This document shows, piece by piece, positions 1 through 10,282 of a stretch of 64,000 bases of DNA. The first letter of the stretch is position 1. The number at the start of each line of letters is the position of its first letter. A model generated the notes under the pieces. That model was given only the letters and a program-made list of their open reading frames with translations, made no database searches and was not told the DNA's origin. The DNA comes from Enterobacter cancerogenus (lineage in GTDB: Bacteria; Pseudomonadota; Gammaproteobacteria; Enterobacterales; Enterobacteriaceae). The stretch is taken from assembly GCA_000773965.1 (NCBI GenBank), contig JRUP01000001.1:1-64000 (forward strand), in the 5' to 3' direction. A program made the translations under genes and the position numbers.

Positions 1-1
1 A

Positions 2-325
2 GCGGGCAGTGCCGCACTGCGTGAACTGCTGGCACGACCGGAGCGACCAGACGCCGTGTTTGCGGTCTCAGATGTGCTGGCGGTTGGCGTGATTCACGCC
101 GCGCTGGAGGCCGGATTGCGCATTCCGGAAGATCTCGCTGTCGTGGGGTTTGATGGCATTCCCTTCACCAGCAGCCTCAATCCGCCGCTGACCACCATCG
201 AACAGCCGATGAATCGGCTGGGCGCACGCAGTGTTCAGCTGTTACTGAACCGCATCCGCCAGCCGCACAGTGAAGTGGTGCGTGAGGTGTTACCCTGGAA
301 GCGCGTTGAACGCGCCTCCAGCTAA
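2..325 (+). CDS. LacI-family transcriptional regulator, C-terminal part (5' end outside window)
   Basis: The open frame runs in from the left edge and ends with TAA. The visible 107 residues form the last part of a LacI/GalR ligand-binding domain. They include the segments AVFAVSDVLAVG, AVVGFDGIPFTSSLNPPLTT and IEQPMNRLGARSVQLL, which are typical of the periplasmic-binding-protein-like fold and its dimer face in this family. The DNA-binding N-terminus lies outside the window, so effector and targets cannot be named. It converges on the LysE-type gene, with a single base between the two stop codons. Confidence 0.85.
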   Translation, partial: AGSAALRELLARPERPDAVFAVSDVLAVGVIHAALEAGLRIPEDLAVVGFDGIPFTSSLNPPLTTIEQPMNRLGARSVQLLLNRIRQPHSEVVREVLPWKRVERASS

Positions 326-326
326 C

Positions 327-929
327 TCAACGCCAGATCAGCAGTACACAGGCGGCAGTGAGCGCACCCATCGCCAGGTTGAAGATTTTCCACGCGCGCG
401 GGCTGCGCAACAGACGGCCAATCAGCGAACCGAATCCCATCCAGATAACACCGGATACCACATTGACCAGCGCCATACCGATACTGATGGCGATCACCGA
501 ATGCAGATACGCATCGCCCGCCAGGCTAAAGCTGGCTACCGCGCCCAACGCCATCAGCCAGGCTTTTGGGTTGATCAACTGTAGCAGCCCACCCTGCCAG
601 AACGGCATCTGCTTGACGTTGGCATCTTCAGTTTCCAGCTTCTCGTACTCCGCGGTGGCAATTTTCCACGCCAGCCACAGCAGGTAGAGGCTGCCGGCAA
701 TTTTCAGCACCAGATGCAGAGAGGGATAAAGCAGGATCAAACCACCGATGCCAAATGCCACCATCAGCAACATGACTTGCATACCAATCATGATACCAAT
801 GAGCAGCGGGATGGTGCGCAGGAAGCCAAAATTAGCACCTGAGGCGGTAAGTAACATATTATTGGGCCCTGGCGTGATGGCAGCGACCCAAAGAAAACCC
901 AACATTGATAAAAAAAGACTCAGTTCCAT
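327..929 (-). CDS. LysE/RhtB-family amino-acid exporter
   Basis: A 200-residue inner-membrane protein of the usual length for this family, with about six hydrophobic segments. The N-terminal motif TPGPNN at residues 19-24 is the LysE/RhtB signature. Family members export amino acids or related metabolites by proton antiport; the substrate cannot be read from sequence. The frame is open further upstream, but the ATG at 929 has a GAGGAG ribosome site about ten bases before it and gives the family-standard N-terminus. It is divergent from yheT, with 60 bases between the starts. Confidence 0.85.
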   Translation of the reverse strand: MELSLFLSMLGFLWVAAITPGPNNMLLTASGANFGFLRTIPLLIGIMIGMQVMLLMVAFGIGGLILLYPSLHLVLKIAGSLYLLWLAWKIATAEYEKLETEDANVKQMPFWQGGLLQLINPKAWLMALGAVASFSLAGDAYLHSVIAISIGMALVNVVSGVIWMGFGSLIGRLLRSPRAWKIFNLAMGALTAACVLLIWR

Positions 930-989
930 GTATATTCGGGTGCTCCTCACCCAGTAAAGCGGACAACCCATCGAAGCTATCAGCGAGTT

Positions 990-2006
990 ATGCATCAGAC
1001 AAGCCTTTACCCTAGCTATTTTGATCGCCTGAACGGCGAGCGATTTACACCGCTGCGCGGATTCAGTAACGCGCATCTGCAAACCCTGCTGCCGCGCATA
1101 CTGCGTCGGCGCGTAACCCTGCGTCCGCACTGGCAGCGACTTGACCTGCCGGACGGCGATTTTGTCGATCTCGCGTGGAGCGAAGATCCGGCACAGGCGC
1201 GTCACAAGCCGCGCATGGTGATGTTCCATGGCCTGGAAGGCAGCTTCCGTAGCCCGTATGCGCATGGCCTGATGCAGGCGTGTCAGGCGCGTGGCTGGCT
1301 GGCGGTGGTGATGCACTTTCGTGGATGCAGCGGCGAGCCGAATCGTCTGGAGCGCATCTATCATTCCGGTGAAACCGAAGATGCGACCTTTTTCCTGCAC
1401 TGGCTACAGCGCGAATGGGGCACTGTGCCGACTGCAGCAGTGGGCGTTTCACTCGGTGGCAATATGCTGGCCTATTTATTGGGCATGCAGGGGAATGATG
1501 TGCCTGTGGATGCCGCCGTCGCCATCTCGGCACCCTTTGCGCTCGAACCCTGCAGTGAAAAGCTCGATGCTGGCTTTTCTCGTTTCTATCAGCACTATTT
1601 ACTGACCAAGCTGAAACAGAACGCTACGCGTAAACTGCTGGCCTGGCCCGGCACACTACCGGTGGAACTGAGCCAGCTGCGCGCATTTCGCCGCATTCGT
1701 GAGTTTGATGATGCGATTACCGCACGGGCGCACGGTTTTCTGGATGCCAACGACTATTATCAACGTGCCAGCGCTATGCCGCTGCTCACGGGCGTGCGCA
1801 AGCCGCTGCTGATCATCCATGCCAAAGACGATCCCTTTATGACCGATGCGGTAATCCCGCAGCCGGCGCAACTGTCGCCTTCCATTGAATATCAGCTGAC
1901 ACAACAAGGCGGGCACGTCGGCTTTGTTGGCGGTACGTTAATGAAGCCGAAAATGTGGCTGGAACAGCGTGTGCCTGACTGGCTTTCAACCTATCTGGAT
2001 GTGTGA
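990..2006 (+). CDS. yheT: YheT-family alpha/beta hydrolase
   Basis: A 338-residue protein that follows E. coli YheT almost end to end. Visible marks are the oxyanion region [10 protein letters not shown] near residue 75, the nucleophile elbow [10 protein letters not shown] near residue 150, the acid-containing [10 protein letters not shown] and the histidine in GGHVGFVGG near the C-terminus. Together these form the Ser-Asp-His triad of the alpha/beta hydrolase fold. The physiological substrate is not established. The stop lies a few bases before the yheU start, and prkB follows, so the three are probably co-transcribed. Confidence 0.93.
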   Translation: MHQTSLYPSYFDRLNGERFTPLRGFSNAHLQTLLPRILRRRVTLRPHWQRLDLPDGDFVDLAWSEDPAQARHKPRMVMFHGLEGSFRSPYAHGLMQACQARGWLAVVMHFRGCSGEPNRLERIYHSGETEDATFFLHWLQREWGTVPTAAVGVSLGGNMLAYLLGMQGNDVPVDAAVAISAPFALEPCSEKLDAGFSRFYQHYLLTKLKQNATRKLLAWPGTLPVELSQLRAFRRIREFDDAITARAHGFLDANDYYQRASAMPLLTGVRKPLLIIHAKDDPFMTDAVIPQPAQLSPSIEYQLTQQGGHVGFVGGTLMKPKMWLEQRVPDWLSTYLDV

Positions 2007-2008
2007 TC

Positions 2009-2227
2009 GTGATTATTCCGTGGCAAGAACTTGAAGTCGCAACACTGGAAAACCTGATTGAAACTTTCGTGCTGCGCGAAGGCACCGACTATGGTGAGCA
2101 GGAGCGCAGCCTGGAACAGAAAGTCGCCGACGTGCGCCGCCAGCTGGAGCGCGGAGACGTTGTGCTGGTGTGGTCGGAACTGCATGAATCCGTCAACATT
2201 ATGCCGAAAGGCGAGTTTCGCGGTTAA
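2009..2227 (+). CDS. yheU: YheU family protein
   Basis: A 72-residue cytoplasmic protein of the conserved, uncharacterised YheU family. The run [15 protein letters not shown] followed by [15 protein letters not shown] is nearly identical to E. coli YheU. The GTG at 2009 is chosen because it gives the family N-terminus (M-I-I-P-W-Q) and the family length of 72. A GTG at 2003 is in frame but overlaps the yheT stop and would add two residues. It sits directly behind yheT and before prkB. Confidence 0.88.
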   Translation: MIIPWQELEVATLENLIETFVLREGTDYGEQERSLEQKVADVRRQLERGDVVLVWSELHESVNIMPKGEFRG

Positions 2228-2288
2228 TGCACCGCGCAGTAATTCGTGGTAACAATGCTCATCGCCCGACTTCACAGGGAGTTCTGTT

Positions 2289-3158
2289 ATGTCAGCCAGG
2301 CATCCAATCATTGCCGTGACCGGTTCCAGCGGTGCCGGTACCACGACCACCAGCCTCGCCTTCCGTAAGATTTTCCAGCAGCTGAATCTGCATGCTGCGG
2401 AAGTGGAAGGTGACAGTTTTCACCGTTATACCCGTCCAGAAATGGATATGGCGATCCGTAAGGCACGCGATCTGGGCCGTCATATCAGCTACTTCGGTCC
2501 GGAAGCCAATGACTTCGGGCTGCTGGAACAGACGTTTAAGCATTACGGCAAAACCGGGCTGGGTGAGTCGCGCAAATATCTGCACACCTACGACGAAGCG
2601 GTGCCGTGGAATCAGGTGCCGGGCACCTTTACGCCCTGGCAGCCGCTGCCGGAAAACACTGACGTGTTGTTCTATGAAGGATTACACGGTGGCGTGGTAA
2701 CACAGCAGCACAACGTCGCCGAGCATGTCGATTTGCTGGTCGGCGTGGTGCCAATTGTCAATCTGGAGTGGATTCAAAAGCTGGTGCGCGACACCAGCGA
2801 GCGCGGCCATTCCCGTGAAGCGGTGATGGATTCGGTGGTGCGTTCAATGGAGGATTATATCAACTTCATCACGCCGCAGTTCTCGCGCACCCACATCAAC
2901 TTCCAGCGTGTACCTACGGTGGATACGTCCAACCCATTTGCCGCACGTGAAATTCCGTCACTCGATGAAAGCTTTGTGGTGATTCACTTCCGTGGACTGG
3001 AAGGCATTGCTTACCCTTACCTGCTGGCGATGATCCAGGGCTCGTTCATTTCACATATGAACACGTTGGTGGTGCCGGGCGGCAAAATGGGACTGGCAAT
3101 GGAGTTAATCATGACGCCACTGGTGCAGCGGCTGATTGAAGGTAAACGGATTGAATAA
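2289..3158 (+). CDS. prkB: PrkB, phosphoribulokinase-like protein
   Basis: A 289-residue protein nearly identical to E. coli PrkB. The P-loop region near residue 11 reads TGSSGAGTTTTS, the form normal for this family rather than the classic GKS/T. EVEGDSFHRYTRPEMD and the LFYEGLHGG switch are also present. The family resembles phosphoribulokinase, but enterobacteria lack the Calvin cycle and its role there is not known. An AGGGAG ribosome site precedes the ATG. It is third in the yheT-yheU-prkB group and converges on yhfA. Confidence 0.92.
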   Translation: MSARHPIIAVTGSSGAGTTTTSLAFRKIFQQLNLHAAEVEGDSFHRYTRPEMDMAIRKARDLGRHISYFGPEANDFGLLEQTFKHYGKTGLGESRKYLHTYDEAVPWNQVPGTFTPWQPLPENTDVLFYEGLHGGVVTQQHNVAEHVDLLVGVVPIVNLEWIQKLVRDTSERGHSREAVMDSVVRSMEDYINFITPQFSRTHINFQRVPTVDTSNPFAAREIPSLDESFVVIHFRGLEGIAYPYLLAMIQGSFISHMNTLVVPGGKMGLAMELIMTPLVQRLIEGKRIE

Positions 3159-3175
3159 TCCAGAAATTCTGTAGC

Positions 3176-3193
3176 GGCGGCCGTTTGGCCGCC
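3176..3193. terminator. Stem-loop between convergent prkB and yhfA
   Basis: GGCGGCC and GGCCGCC form a perfect 7-bp stem around a GTTT loop, between the two convergent stop codons. Neither side has a clear T run, so it may be a weak terminator or only a transcript-end stabiliser. Confidence 0.4.
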
Positions 3194-3201
3194 CACTTAT
3201 G

Positions 3202-3606
3202 TTATCGCTCAATCACTTCGTAACTGTGCGTCATTTTCACACTATTGCCGAGCATGATCGCCACCGAGCAATACTTCTCCGCCGACAGATCGACGGCCCG
3301 CGCCACCGCTTTATCGCTAAGCGCTGTGCCGCTAACGATAAAATGCAGGTTGATTTGCGTAAAAATACGTGGCGCTTCTTCCCGGCGCTCGGAGGTGAGT
3401 TTCACCTCGCAGTCAGCCACATCATTTCGGCCTTTTTGCAGGATCGATACCACGTCAATCGCGCTACAGCCGCCTGCTGCCATCAAAACCATCTCCATCG
3501 GGCTTGGCGCTTTGTCACCCGAGTTACCGTCCATTAATACCTGATGGCCTGATGAGGATTCTCCGAGAAAGGTCAGCCCTTCCACCCATTTCACTCGTGC
3601 CTGCAT
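3202..3606 (-). CDS. yhfA: OsmC-family protein YhfA
   Basis: A 134-residue OsmC/Ohr-fold protein matching E. coli YhfA over its full length. The two cysteines used by OsmC-type peroxidases are present, in MAAGGCSAID near residue 47 and in EKYCSVAIML near residue 108. Family members reduce organic peroxides, but YhfA itself is not well characterised. The ATG at 3606 is chosen over the longer open frame because it gives the conserved start MQARVKWVEG and has a GGAG ribosome site. The gene is divergent from crp, as in E. coli. Confidence 0.93.
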   Translation of the reverse strand: MQARVKWVEGLTFLGESSSGHQVLMDGNSGDKAPSPMEMVLMAAGGCSAIDVVSILQKGRNDVADCEVKLTSERREEAPRIFTQINLHFIVSGTALSDKAVARAVDLSAEKYCSVAIMLGNSVKMTHSYEVIER

Positions 3607-3909
3607 TATTCTTTCTCCTGAAGTGGCGGTTTTGCCGCCAGAGTACGCTTTCACTTGATAAACAGCAATCCAGACTCTTCCGCCTGTTGCTGAAGCGAGA
3701 CAACAGAAGACAGCTTGCAAAAGCTGTGCTACAAACAGTGCTGAAAATATTTTCGTCATCACAGACGAAGGCGGGAAGAATCAAAAGCGTAGCTTAAGAA
3801 TCACCCGGAAATAATTTTCCTTTACTGGAAACGCTCGACGATTACACCGCCTGACAGGGAAAACTGCCCCCTGTGTTTTGGGCACGATTACAACAGAGGA
3901 TAATAGCGA
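3607..3909. promoter_or_regulatory. yhfA-crp divergent intergenic region
   Basis: These 303 bases hold the promoters of the divergent yhfA and crp genes. No convincing gene is seen. A small hairpin, TGGCGG/CCGCCA, lies near 3625-3642. In E. coli this interval contains CRP sites used for autoregulation and a divergent promoter; I could not identify a clean TGTGA-N6-TCACA site here and do not place one. Confidence 0.6.
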
Positions 3910-4542
3910 ATGGTTCTCGGCAAACCGCAAACAGACCCTACACTCGAATGGTTCCTGTCCCATTGCCATATTCACAAATATCCGTCCAAAAGCACGCTCA
4001 TCCATCAGGGTGAGAAAGCGGAAACGCTGTACTACATCGTGAAAGGTTCCGTTGCGGTTCTGATCAAAGATGAAGAAGGCAAAGAGATGATCCTCTCCTA
4101 CCTCAATCAGGGAGACTTCATCGGCGAACTCGGCCTGTTTGAAGAAGGCCAGGAACGTAGTGCCTGGGTACGTGCTAAGACTGCCTGCGAAGTGGCTGAA
4201 ATTTCCTACAAAAAATTCCGTCAGCTGATTCAGGTAAACCCGGATATTTTAATGCGACTTTCGTCGCAAATGGCGCGTCGTCTGCAAGTCACTTCCGAGA
4301 AAGTGGGCAACCTTGCCTTCCTCGATGTGACGGGCCGTATCGCGCAAACACTGCTTAATCTGGCGAAACAACCCGATGCGATGACGCACCCCGACGGGAT
4401 GCAAATCAAAATCACACGTCAGGAGATTGGTCAGATCGTGGGTTGCTCACGCGAAACCGTGGGTCGAATCCTGAAAATGCTGGAAGATCAGAACCTGATC
4501 TCCGCACACGGTAAAACCATCGTCGTCTACGGCACCCGCTAA
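3910..4542 (+). CDS. crp: CRP, cAMP receptor protein
   Basis: A 210-residue global transcription regulator, essentially identical to E. coli CRP. The cyclic-nucleotide pocket GELGLFEEG...RSAW lies near residues 72-86. It is followed by the long dimerisation C-helix and a helix-turn-helix near residues 169-190 ([19 protein letters not shown]). The CRP-cAMP dimer binds TGTGA-N6-TCACA sites and activates catabolic genes; candidate sites occur in this window before glpD and between ppiA and tsgA. The start gives the expected [10 protein letters not shown] strong hairpin terminator follows. Confidence 0.98.
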   Translation: MVLGKPQTDPTLEWFLSHCHIHKYPSKSTLIHQGEKAETLYYIVKGSVAVLIKDEEGKEMILSYLNQGDFIGELGLFEEGQERSAWVRAKTACEVAEISYKKFRQLIQVNPDILMRLSSQMARRLQVTSEKVGNLAFLDVTGRIAQTLLNLAKQPDAMTHPDGMQIKITRQEIGQIVGCSRETVGRILKMLEDQNLISAHGKTIVVYGTR

Positions 4543-4555
4543 TTTCTTATCACCC

Positions 4556-4590
4556 ACGGCGTGATGGCAACATCGCGCCGTTTTTGTTTG
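4556..4590 (+). terminator. Rho-independent terminator of crp
   Basis: ACGGCGTGATG pairs with CATCGCGCCGT across a GCAA loop, and TTTTTGTTTG follows directly. It ends about ten bases before the yhfK start. Confidence 0.85.
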
Positions 4591-4600
4591 CGATGAGCTG

Positions 4601-6676
4601 ATGTGGCGCCGAATCATCTATCATCCTGAGGTCAACTACGCACTGCGGCAAACGCTGGTGCTGTGCCTGCCTGTGGCACTAGGCTGGCTGTTTGGCGATC
4701 TGCAAAAAGGCCTGCTGTTCTCCTTAGTGCCTGCCTGCTGCAACATGGCGGGTCTTGATACACCGCATAAACGCTTCTTCAAACGCCTGATTGTTGGCGG
4801 CTCACTGTTTGCTACCGCCAGTTTCCTGATCCAATTTCTCACCAGTGACGCCATTCCGTTACCGCTGATCCTGTTTGTGCTGCCGCTGCTGATAGGCGTG
4901 ACCGGCGAAATCAGCCCGCTGCACGGCCGCTTGTTGCCCGCCACACTGATTGCCGCCATCTTTAGCCTCAGCCTGGTAGGACGCATGCCCATGTGGGTGC
5001 CGCCGCTGCTGTATATCGGCGGCACGCTATGGTATGGCCTGTTTAACTGGTTCTGGTTTTGGCTGTGGAAAGAGCAGCCGATGCGCGAAACGCTCAGTCT
5101 GCTGTATCGGGAACTGGCGGATTATTGCGATGCAAAATACACCCTGTTGACGCAGCTTACCGATCCCGAGAAAGCGCTGCCGCCGCTGCTGGCGCGTCAG
5201 CAAAAAGCCGTTGACCTGATCACCACCTGCTATCAGCAGATGCACATGCTCTCTGCCAGCCGCGATAACAGCCACAAGCGCCTGACGCGAGCTTTCCAGG
5301 TGGCGCTTGATTTGCAGGAGCACATCTCGGTGAGCCTGCACCAGCCGGAAGAAGTGCAAAAGCTGGTCGAGCAGAGTCACGCCGAAGCGGTGATCCGCTG
5401 GAATGCCAAAACCATCTCTGCGCGTCTGCGCCTGTTGGCCGATGCCATTCTCTATCATCAATTGCCCGATCGCTTCCACATGGAAAAGCAGCTCGGCGCG
5501 CTGGAAAAAATTGCGCGCCAGCATCCCGACAATCCGGTGGGCAACTTCTGCTATTACCATTTCAGCCGCATTGCGCGTGTGCTGCGCACCCAGAAACCGT
5601 TATACACCCGTGACCTGATGGCCGATCGCCAGCGCCGTTTGCCGTTGTTCCCGGCGCTGCGCAGCTATCTGTCGCTCAAGTCCGCTGCATTGCGTACCGC
5701 CGCGCGCATCTCGGTGATGCTGATGTTCGGCAGTGCGCTGGCGCTGTTCTTTAATATTCCCAAGCCTTACTGGATTCTGATGACCATCATGTTTGTCAGC
5801 CAGAATGGCTACAGCGCCACACGAGTGCGTATCCAGCACCGTGCGCTGGGCACCTTTGCCGGATTGCTGATCGCCGCAGGATCGCTACGGCTCGAAGTGC
5901 CCGAATCGATCACCCTGCTGTTTATGCTGGCCATCACCCTCGCCAGCTATCTGGTCACGCGCAAGTATTACGGCTGGTCGATGATTGGCTTCACCGTGAC
6001 GGCGGTGTATTCGCTCCAGCTGTTGTCGCTGAATGGGGCGCAGTTCCTGCTACCGCGCATGATGGATACCCTGATGGGCTGCCTGATCGCCTTTGCCGGT
6101 ATGATCTGGCTGTGGCCACAGTGGCAGAGCGGATTACTGCGCAGCAACGCGCATGATGCGCTGGAGGCTTATCAGGAAGCCTTGCGGATGTTGCTGGGGC
6201 CGGAGCAATCTCCTGAAAAGCTGGCTTACCAGCGCATGAAGGTCAATCAGGCGCACAATGCACTGTTCAACTCACTGAATCAGGCATCGAGCGAACCGGG
6301 CTTCAACGCGCAGTACCTGAAAGATATGCGCATGTGGGTCACCCACAGCCAGTTCATTGTGGAGCATATTAACGCGATGACGATCCTGGCGCGTGAGCAC
6401 ACCATGCTGACGCCGAAGCTGGCGGAACGCTATCTGCAATCCTGTGAAATTGCGCTGCAGCGCTGTCAGCAGCGACTGGCGTATGACGGGCCAGGCAATG
6501 ACAGCAATATTCTGGAAGCGCCAGAGAATATGAACGAGGGGCCGGTAACGATTGTCGAGCAGCATGTGAAGCGCATCCTGCAACACCTGAATGTGATGCA
6601 CACCATCTCTTCACTGGCCTGGAGCCAGCGACCGCATCACGGCCGCTGGCTAAAGGTTTTACGTCCGAAAGGATGA
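4601..6676 (+). CDS. yhfK: YhfK, YccS/YhfK-family inner-membrane protein
   Basis: A 691-residue protein matching E. coli YhfK throughout. Two hydrophobic blocks, near residues 12-150 and 385-510, are separated by a large soluble region, the layout of the FUSC/YccS family of aromatic-acid-exporter-like proteins. Function is not established. The ATG at 4601 gives the conserved start MWRRIIYHPE. The TGA is directly followed by the stop codon of the convergent argD gene, with no base between them. Confidence 0.92.
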   Translation: MWRRIIYHPEVNYALRQTLVLCLPVALGWLFGDLQKGLLFSLVPACCNMAGLDTPHKRFFKRLIVGGSLFATASFLIQFLTSDAIPLPLILFVLPLLIGVTGEISPLHGRLLPATLIAAIFSLSLVGRMPMWVPPLLYIGGTLWYGLFNWFWFWLWKEQPMRETLSLLYRELADYCDAKYTLLTQLTDPEKALPPLLARQQKAVDLITTCYQQMHMLSASRDNSHKRLTRAFQVALDLQEHISVSLHQPEEVQKLVEQSHAEAVIRWNAKTISARLRLLADAILYHQLPDRFHMEKQLGALEKIARQHPDNPVGNFCYYHFSRIARVLRTQKPLYTRDLMADRQRRLPLFPALRSYLSLKSAALRTAARISVMLMFGSALALFFNIPKPYWILMTIMFVSQNGYSATRVRIQHRALGTFAGLLIAAGSLRLEVPESITLLFMLAITLASYLVTRKYYGWSMIGFTVTAVYSLQLLSLNGAQFLLPRMMDTLMGCLIAFAGMIWLWPQWQSGLLRSNAHDALEAYQEALRMLLGPEQSPEKLAYQRMKVNQAHNALFNSLNQASSEPGFNAQYLKDMRMWVTHSQFIVEHINAMTILAREHTMLTPKLAERYLQSCEIALQRCQQRLAYDGPGNDSNILEAPENMNEGPVTIVEQHVKRILQHLNVMHTISSLAWSQRPHHGRWLKVLRPKG

Positions 6677-7947
<1,271 letters not shown>

Positions 7948-7950
7948 AAA

Positions 7951-7968
7951 TATGCATAAAAAATCACA
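7951..7968 (-). promoter_or_regulatory. ArgR box 2 upstream of argD
   Basis: TATGCATAAAAAATCACA is the second, less symmetrical ARG box. The 3-bp spacing between the two 18-bp boxes is the canonical spacing in enterobacterial arg promoters. Confidence 0.75.
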
Positions 7969-7984
7969 CGAAGGCAAACATAAG

Positions 7985-8560
7985 TTACGTGTTGAGGAAA
8001 TTAGCCAACAGCTGATGGCCCTGCTCGCTGAGGATGCTCTCAGGATGGAACTGCACCCCTTCTAAGGGCAGCGTACGGTGGCGGAAGCCCATGATCTCAT
8101 CGGGCTCGCCGTTACGCAGGCTCCAGGCTGTGACTTCGAATTCTGCGGGCAGCGTATCGCGCGCCACAATCAATGAATGATAGCGCGTCACGGTGAGCGG
8201 ATTATTAAGATTGCGAAACATACCTTGATGGGTGTGCTGGATAACAGAGGTTTTGCCGTGCATCACCTGACGAGCCCGCACCACCTGCGCGCCATAGGCT
8301 TGCGCAATCGCCTGATGGCCGAGGCAAACACCGAGAACCGGTAAGCGACCGGCAAAATGGCGGATGGCATCCAGAGACACACCGGACTGATCCGGCGTGC
8401 AGGGACCGGGCGAAATCACCAGATGCGTCAATGGCAACGCATCCATCTCCGCCAGCGTGATGGCATCGTTACGCACCACGCGCACTTCTGCGCCCAGCTC
8501 ACAGAAGTACTGGTAGAGATTCCAGGTGAAGGAGTCGTAGTTATCAATTAACAGCAGCAT
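7985..8560 (-). CDS. pabA: Aminodeoxychorismate synthase component II (glutaminase)
   Basis: A 191-residue class-I glutamine amidotransferase that supplies ammonia to PabB for 4-amino-4-deoxychorismate in folate synthesis. The catalytic cysteine is in [14 protein letters not shown] near residue 79, and the His/Glu pair is in VQFHPESIL near residue 170. The N-terminus [13 protein letters not shown] is typical. It resembles TrpG, but the position between argD and fic is that of pabA in enterobacteria. It follows fic-yhfG on the same strand with a short gap. Confidence 0.94.
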   Translation of the reverse strand: MLLLIDNYDSFTWNLYQYFCELGAEVRVVRNDAITLAEMDALPLTHLVISPGPCTPDQSGVSLDAIRHFAGRLPVLGVCLGHQAIAQAYGAQVVRARQVMHGKTSVIQHTHQGMFRNLNNPLTVTRYHSLIVARDTLPAEFEVTAWSLRNGEPDEIMGFRHRTLPLEGVQFHPESILSEQGHQLLANFLNT

Positions 8561-8601
8561 AGTGCCCTCAGGCCAGTCAAACCGCCGCTATTCTACGCAT
8601 T

Positions 8602-9195
8602 TTACCGGGCGGGACTCACCACTTTCGCAAACTGTGTCGTCAGCGGTGCCAGATCGCCCGACACACCAGCAAACAACGCGGTACGCCACGTTTCTCGTTC
8701 CAGCTTATCCCACGTCAACAGATAACCGGCATGCAGCGCCAGCTGTTCGAAGAAAATGCGCTGCGTGCGGCCATTGCCCGCGCGGAACGGGTGTAATACG
8801 AAGATCTCACAATAATAATGCGCCAGCCGCGCGACAAACTCATCCTGCGTCAGGTTTGTCAGTTGTTGTTCATCTTCCAGCGCACTCATCAGCGCATTGC
8901 CCTCTTTCTCGATGTATTCGCAATGGCAATAAGGCGTCTCATCACGCCAGATATCGACGCTACGCAACTCCCCCGCCCAGCTGTAGAGATCCTGAAACAG
9001 CGTGCGATGAATGTGGCATAACCACGGCATGCCGGTACTGCGCGGACCGAGTTCCAGTGTCGCCAGGCGTGCAGCGCTAAACGCCAGCTCTGCTTTACGC
9101 AACTGCGCTTCATCATGAATATCGAGACGATTTTTCAGCACCGTGTCGTTGTGCCAGACATAAGGGTCGCGCACGGCCAGACTGTTATCCGCCAT
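8602..9195 (-). CDS. fic: Fic-domain protein (class I) with altered FIC motif
   Basis: A 197-residue protein matching enterobacterial Fic (FicT). The core motif reads HPFRAGNGRTQR near residue 142. The AMP-transferase consensus is HxFx[D/E]GNGRxxR, so the Mg-coordinating acidic residue is alanine here. E. coli Fic is likewise known to have a non-canonical active site and no demonstrated adenylylation, so the true reaction is unknown. The start overlaps the end of yhfG by 11 bp, and its ribosome site AAGGAGG lies inside yhfG. That means translational coupling to the antitoxin. Confidence 0.93.
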   Translation of the reverse strand: MADNSLAVRDPYVWHNDTVLKNRLDIHDEAQLRKAELAFSAARLATLELGPRSTGMPWLCHIHRTLFQDLYSWAGELRSVDIWRDETPYCHCEYIEKEGNALMSALEDEQQLTNLTQDEFVARLAHYYCEIFVLHPFRAGNGRTQRIFFEQLALHAGYLLTWDKLERETWRTALFAGVSGDLAPLTTQFAKVVSPAR

Positions 9196-9349
9196 ATTGC
9201 CTCCTTAGTGACTCAAGTCGCTCTTCATGCTGCTCAGCGCTGATATCGCTGAGTACGTAGCCGGCAAGACGGCAACTGGCCTGATAACTGGCCATGCGGC
9301 GCTGTTGCCATAAGGTGGCTTTCTGTTTTTCGGTGAGTTGGCTGGTCAT
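9185..9349 (-). CDS. yhfG: YhfG (FicA-type antitoxin) lacking the inhibitory glutamate
   Basis: A 54-residue helical protein aligned with E. coli YhfG/FicA (LTEKQKATLWQQRR matches LTDKQKSRLW in E. coli). Class-I Fic antitoxins inhibit by inserting an (S/T)xxxE(G/N) helix, SRRLEG in E. coli. Here the same place reads SCRLAG, so the glutamate is alanine at residue 29. The DNA codon is GCC, with no ambiguity. The ATG at 9349 is chosen over the longer frame for its GGAGG ribosome site and family length. First gene of the yhfG-fic pair. Confidence 0.88.
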   Translation of the reverse strand: MTSQLTEKQKATLWQQRRMASYQASCRLAGYVLSDISAEQHEERLESLRRQYGG

Positions 9350-9447
9350 TGCGCCTCCGACAAGCAATTTGCCCTAAGTATAAGAGCAAATTTTAGCTTT
9401 GCCGGAGAGCAGCAGAACGCGCCAGCGAGGAGCGGCGCGTTAAATCA

Positions 9448-10020
9448 TTAAGGCAGGACTTTCGCAGACAGGATAACAATCGGTTTTGACGGCACATTTT
9501 GGTACGGGCCGACATCTTTGGTTGGCACCTGAGCAATCTTATCGATCACATCCTGGCCTTTCACAACTTTACCAAATACCGCATAACCAAAGTCACGTTG
9601 ACCGTGATCGAGGAAGGCGTTATCCGCGACGTTGAGGAAGAACTGGCTGGTCGCACTATCTTTATCTGCAGTACGCGCCATAGAGATGGTGCCACGCAGG
9701 TTACGCAAACCGTTGTCGGCTTCGTTCTTGATCGGTGCCACGGTCTGCTTCTGCTGCATATCCGTGGTGAAACCGCCGCCCTGAATCATAAAACCCGGGA
9801 TCACACGGTGGAAGATAGTGTTGTTGTAGAAACCGTTGTTGACGTAGTCGACAAAGTTTTTCACCGAAACCGGGGCTTTCTGGTTGTTCAGTTCGAGTTC
9901 GATATTGCCCGCAGAGGTGGTGAGCAGCACATGGGTATCCCCTTTGGCTGCCAGAGCGGTAGCGGATACAGAAGAGAGCGCTAACAGGGCGACTGCCGCT
10001 GTCAAAGTACGTTTAAACAT
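9448..10020 (-). CDS. ppiA: Periplasmic peptidyl-prolyl cis-trans isomerase A (cyclophilin)
   Basis: A 190-residue cyclophilin that isomerises X-Pro bonds of periplasmic proteins. Residues 1-24 form a Sec signal peptide ([15 protein letters not shown]...ALA). The cyclophilin core follows, with [14 protein letters not shown] containing the catalytic arginine, and SQFFLN. Length equals E. coli PpiA. The start at 10020 is chosen because it gives the signal peptide; the frame is open further upstream. It is divergent from tsgA, with a CRP-like site between them. Confidence 0.95.
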   Translation of the reverse strand: MFKRTLTAAVALLALSSVSATALAAKGDTHVLLTTSAGNIELELNNQKAPVSVKNFVDYVNNGFYNNTIFHRVIPGFMIQGGGFTTDMQQKQTVAPIKNEADNGLRNLRGTISMARTADKDSATSQFFLNVADNAFLDHGQRDFGYAVFGKVVKGQDVIDKIAQVPTKDVGPYQNVPSKPIVILSAKVLP

Positions 10021-10156
10021 GAAAGATTCCTTACCATGGAGTGCAAGCTCAAAAACGAGATCGATTGTAAAGAGCAAGTTATACAAGAGCCAGCGTTTTA
10101 CCGATATTTACGCTGATGTTGCGATTGTCATACTTTTTAGGGTGCGCAATCATTTG

Positions 10157-10172
10157 CGTGACGAAAATCACA
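10157..10172. promoter_or_regulatory. CRP-like site between ppiA and tsgA
   Basis: CGTGA-CGAAAA-TCACA matches the TGTGA-N6-TCACA consensus at nine of ten conserved positions. It lies centrally in the 262-bp divergent region. E. coli ppiA is known to be controlled by CRP and CytR, so this assignment is reasonable but untested. Confidence 0.5.
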
Positions 10173-10282
10173 CTATTAATGAAATATTTCGCGCTCGTTA
10201 CACTCGTTGTTTATTAAGATCACAGTTGCATTTACAATTCATGACACTTTTTGCCAATCCCGGCGCTTCACAGGTTCAGAAC

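Noticed and set aside
930-1400. N-terminal extension of the LysE-type gene
   Set aside because: It would run across the divergent promoter into yheT; the ATG at 929 has a ribosome site and the family N-terminus.
9884-10282. N-terminal extension of tsgA back into ppiA
   Set aside because: The upstream frame is open by chance; the conserved TsgA N-terminus begins at 10283.
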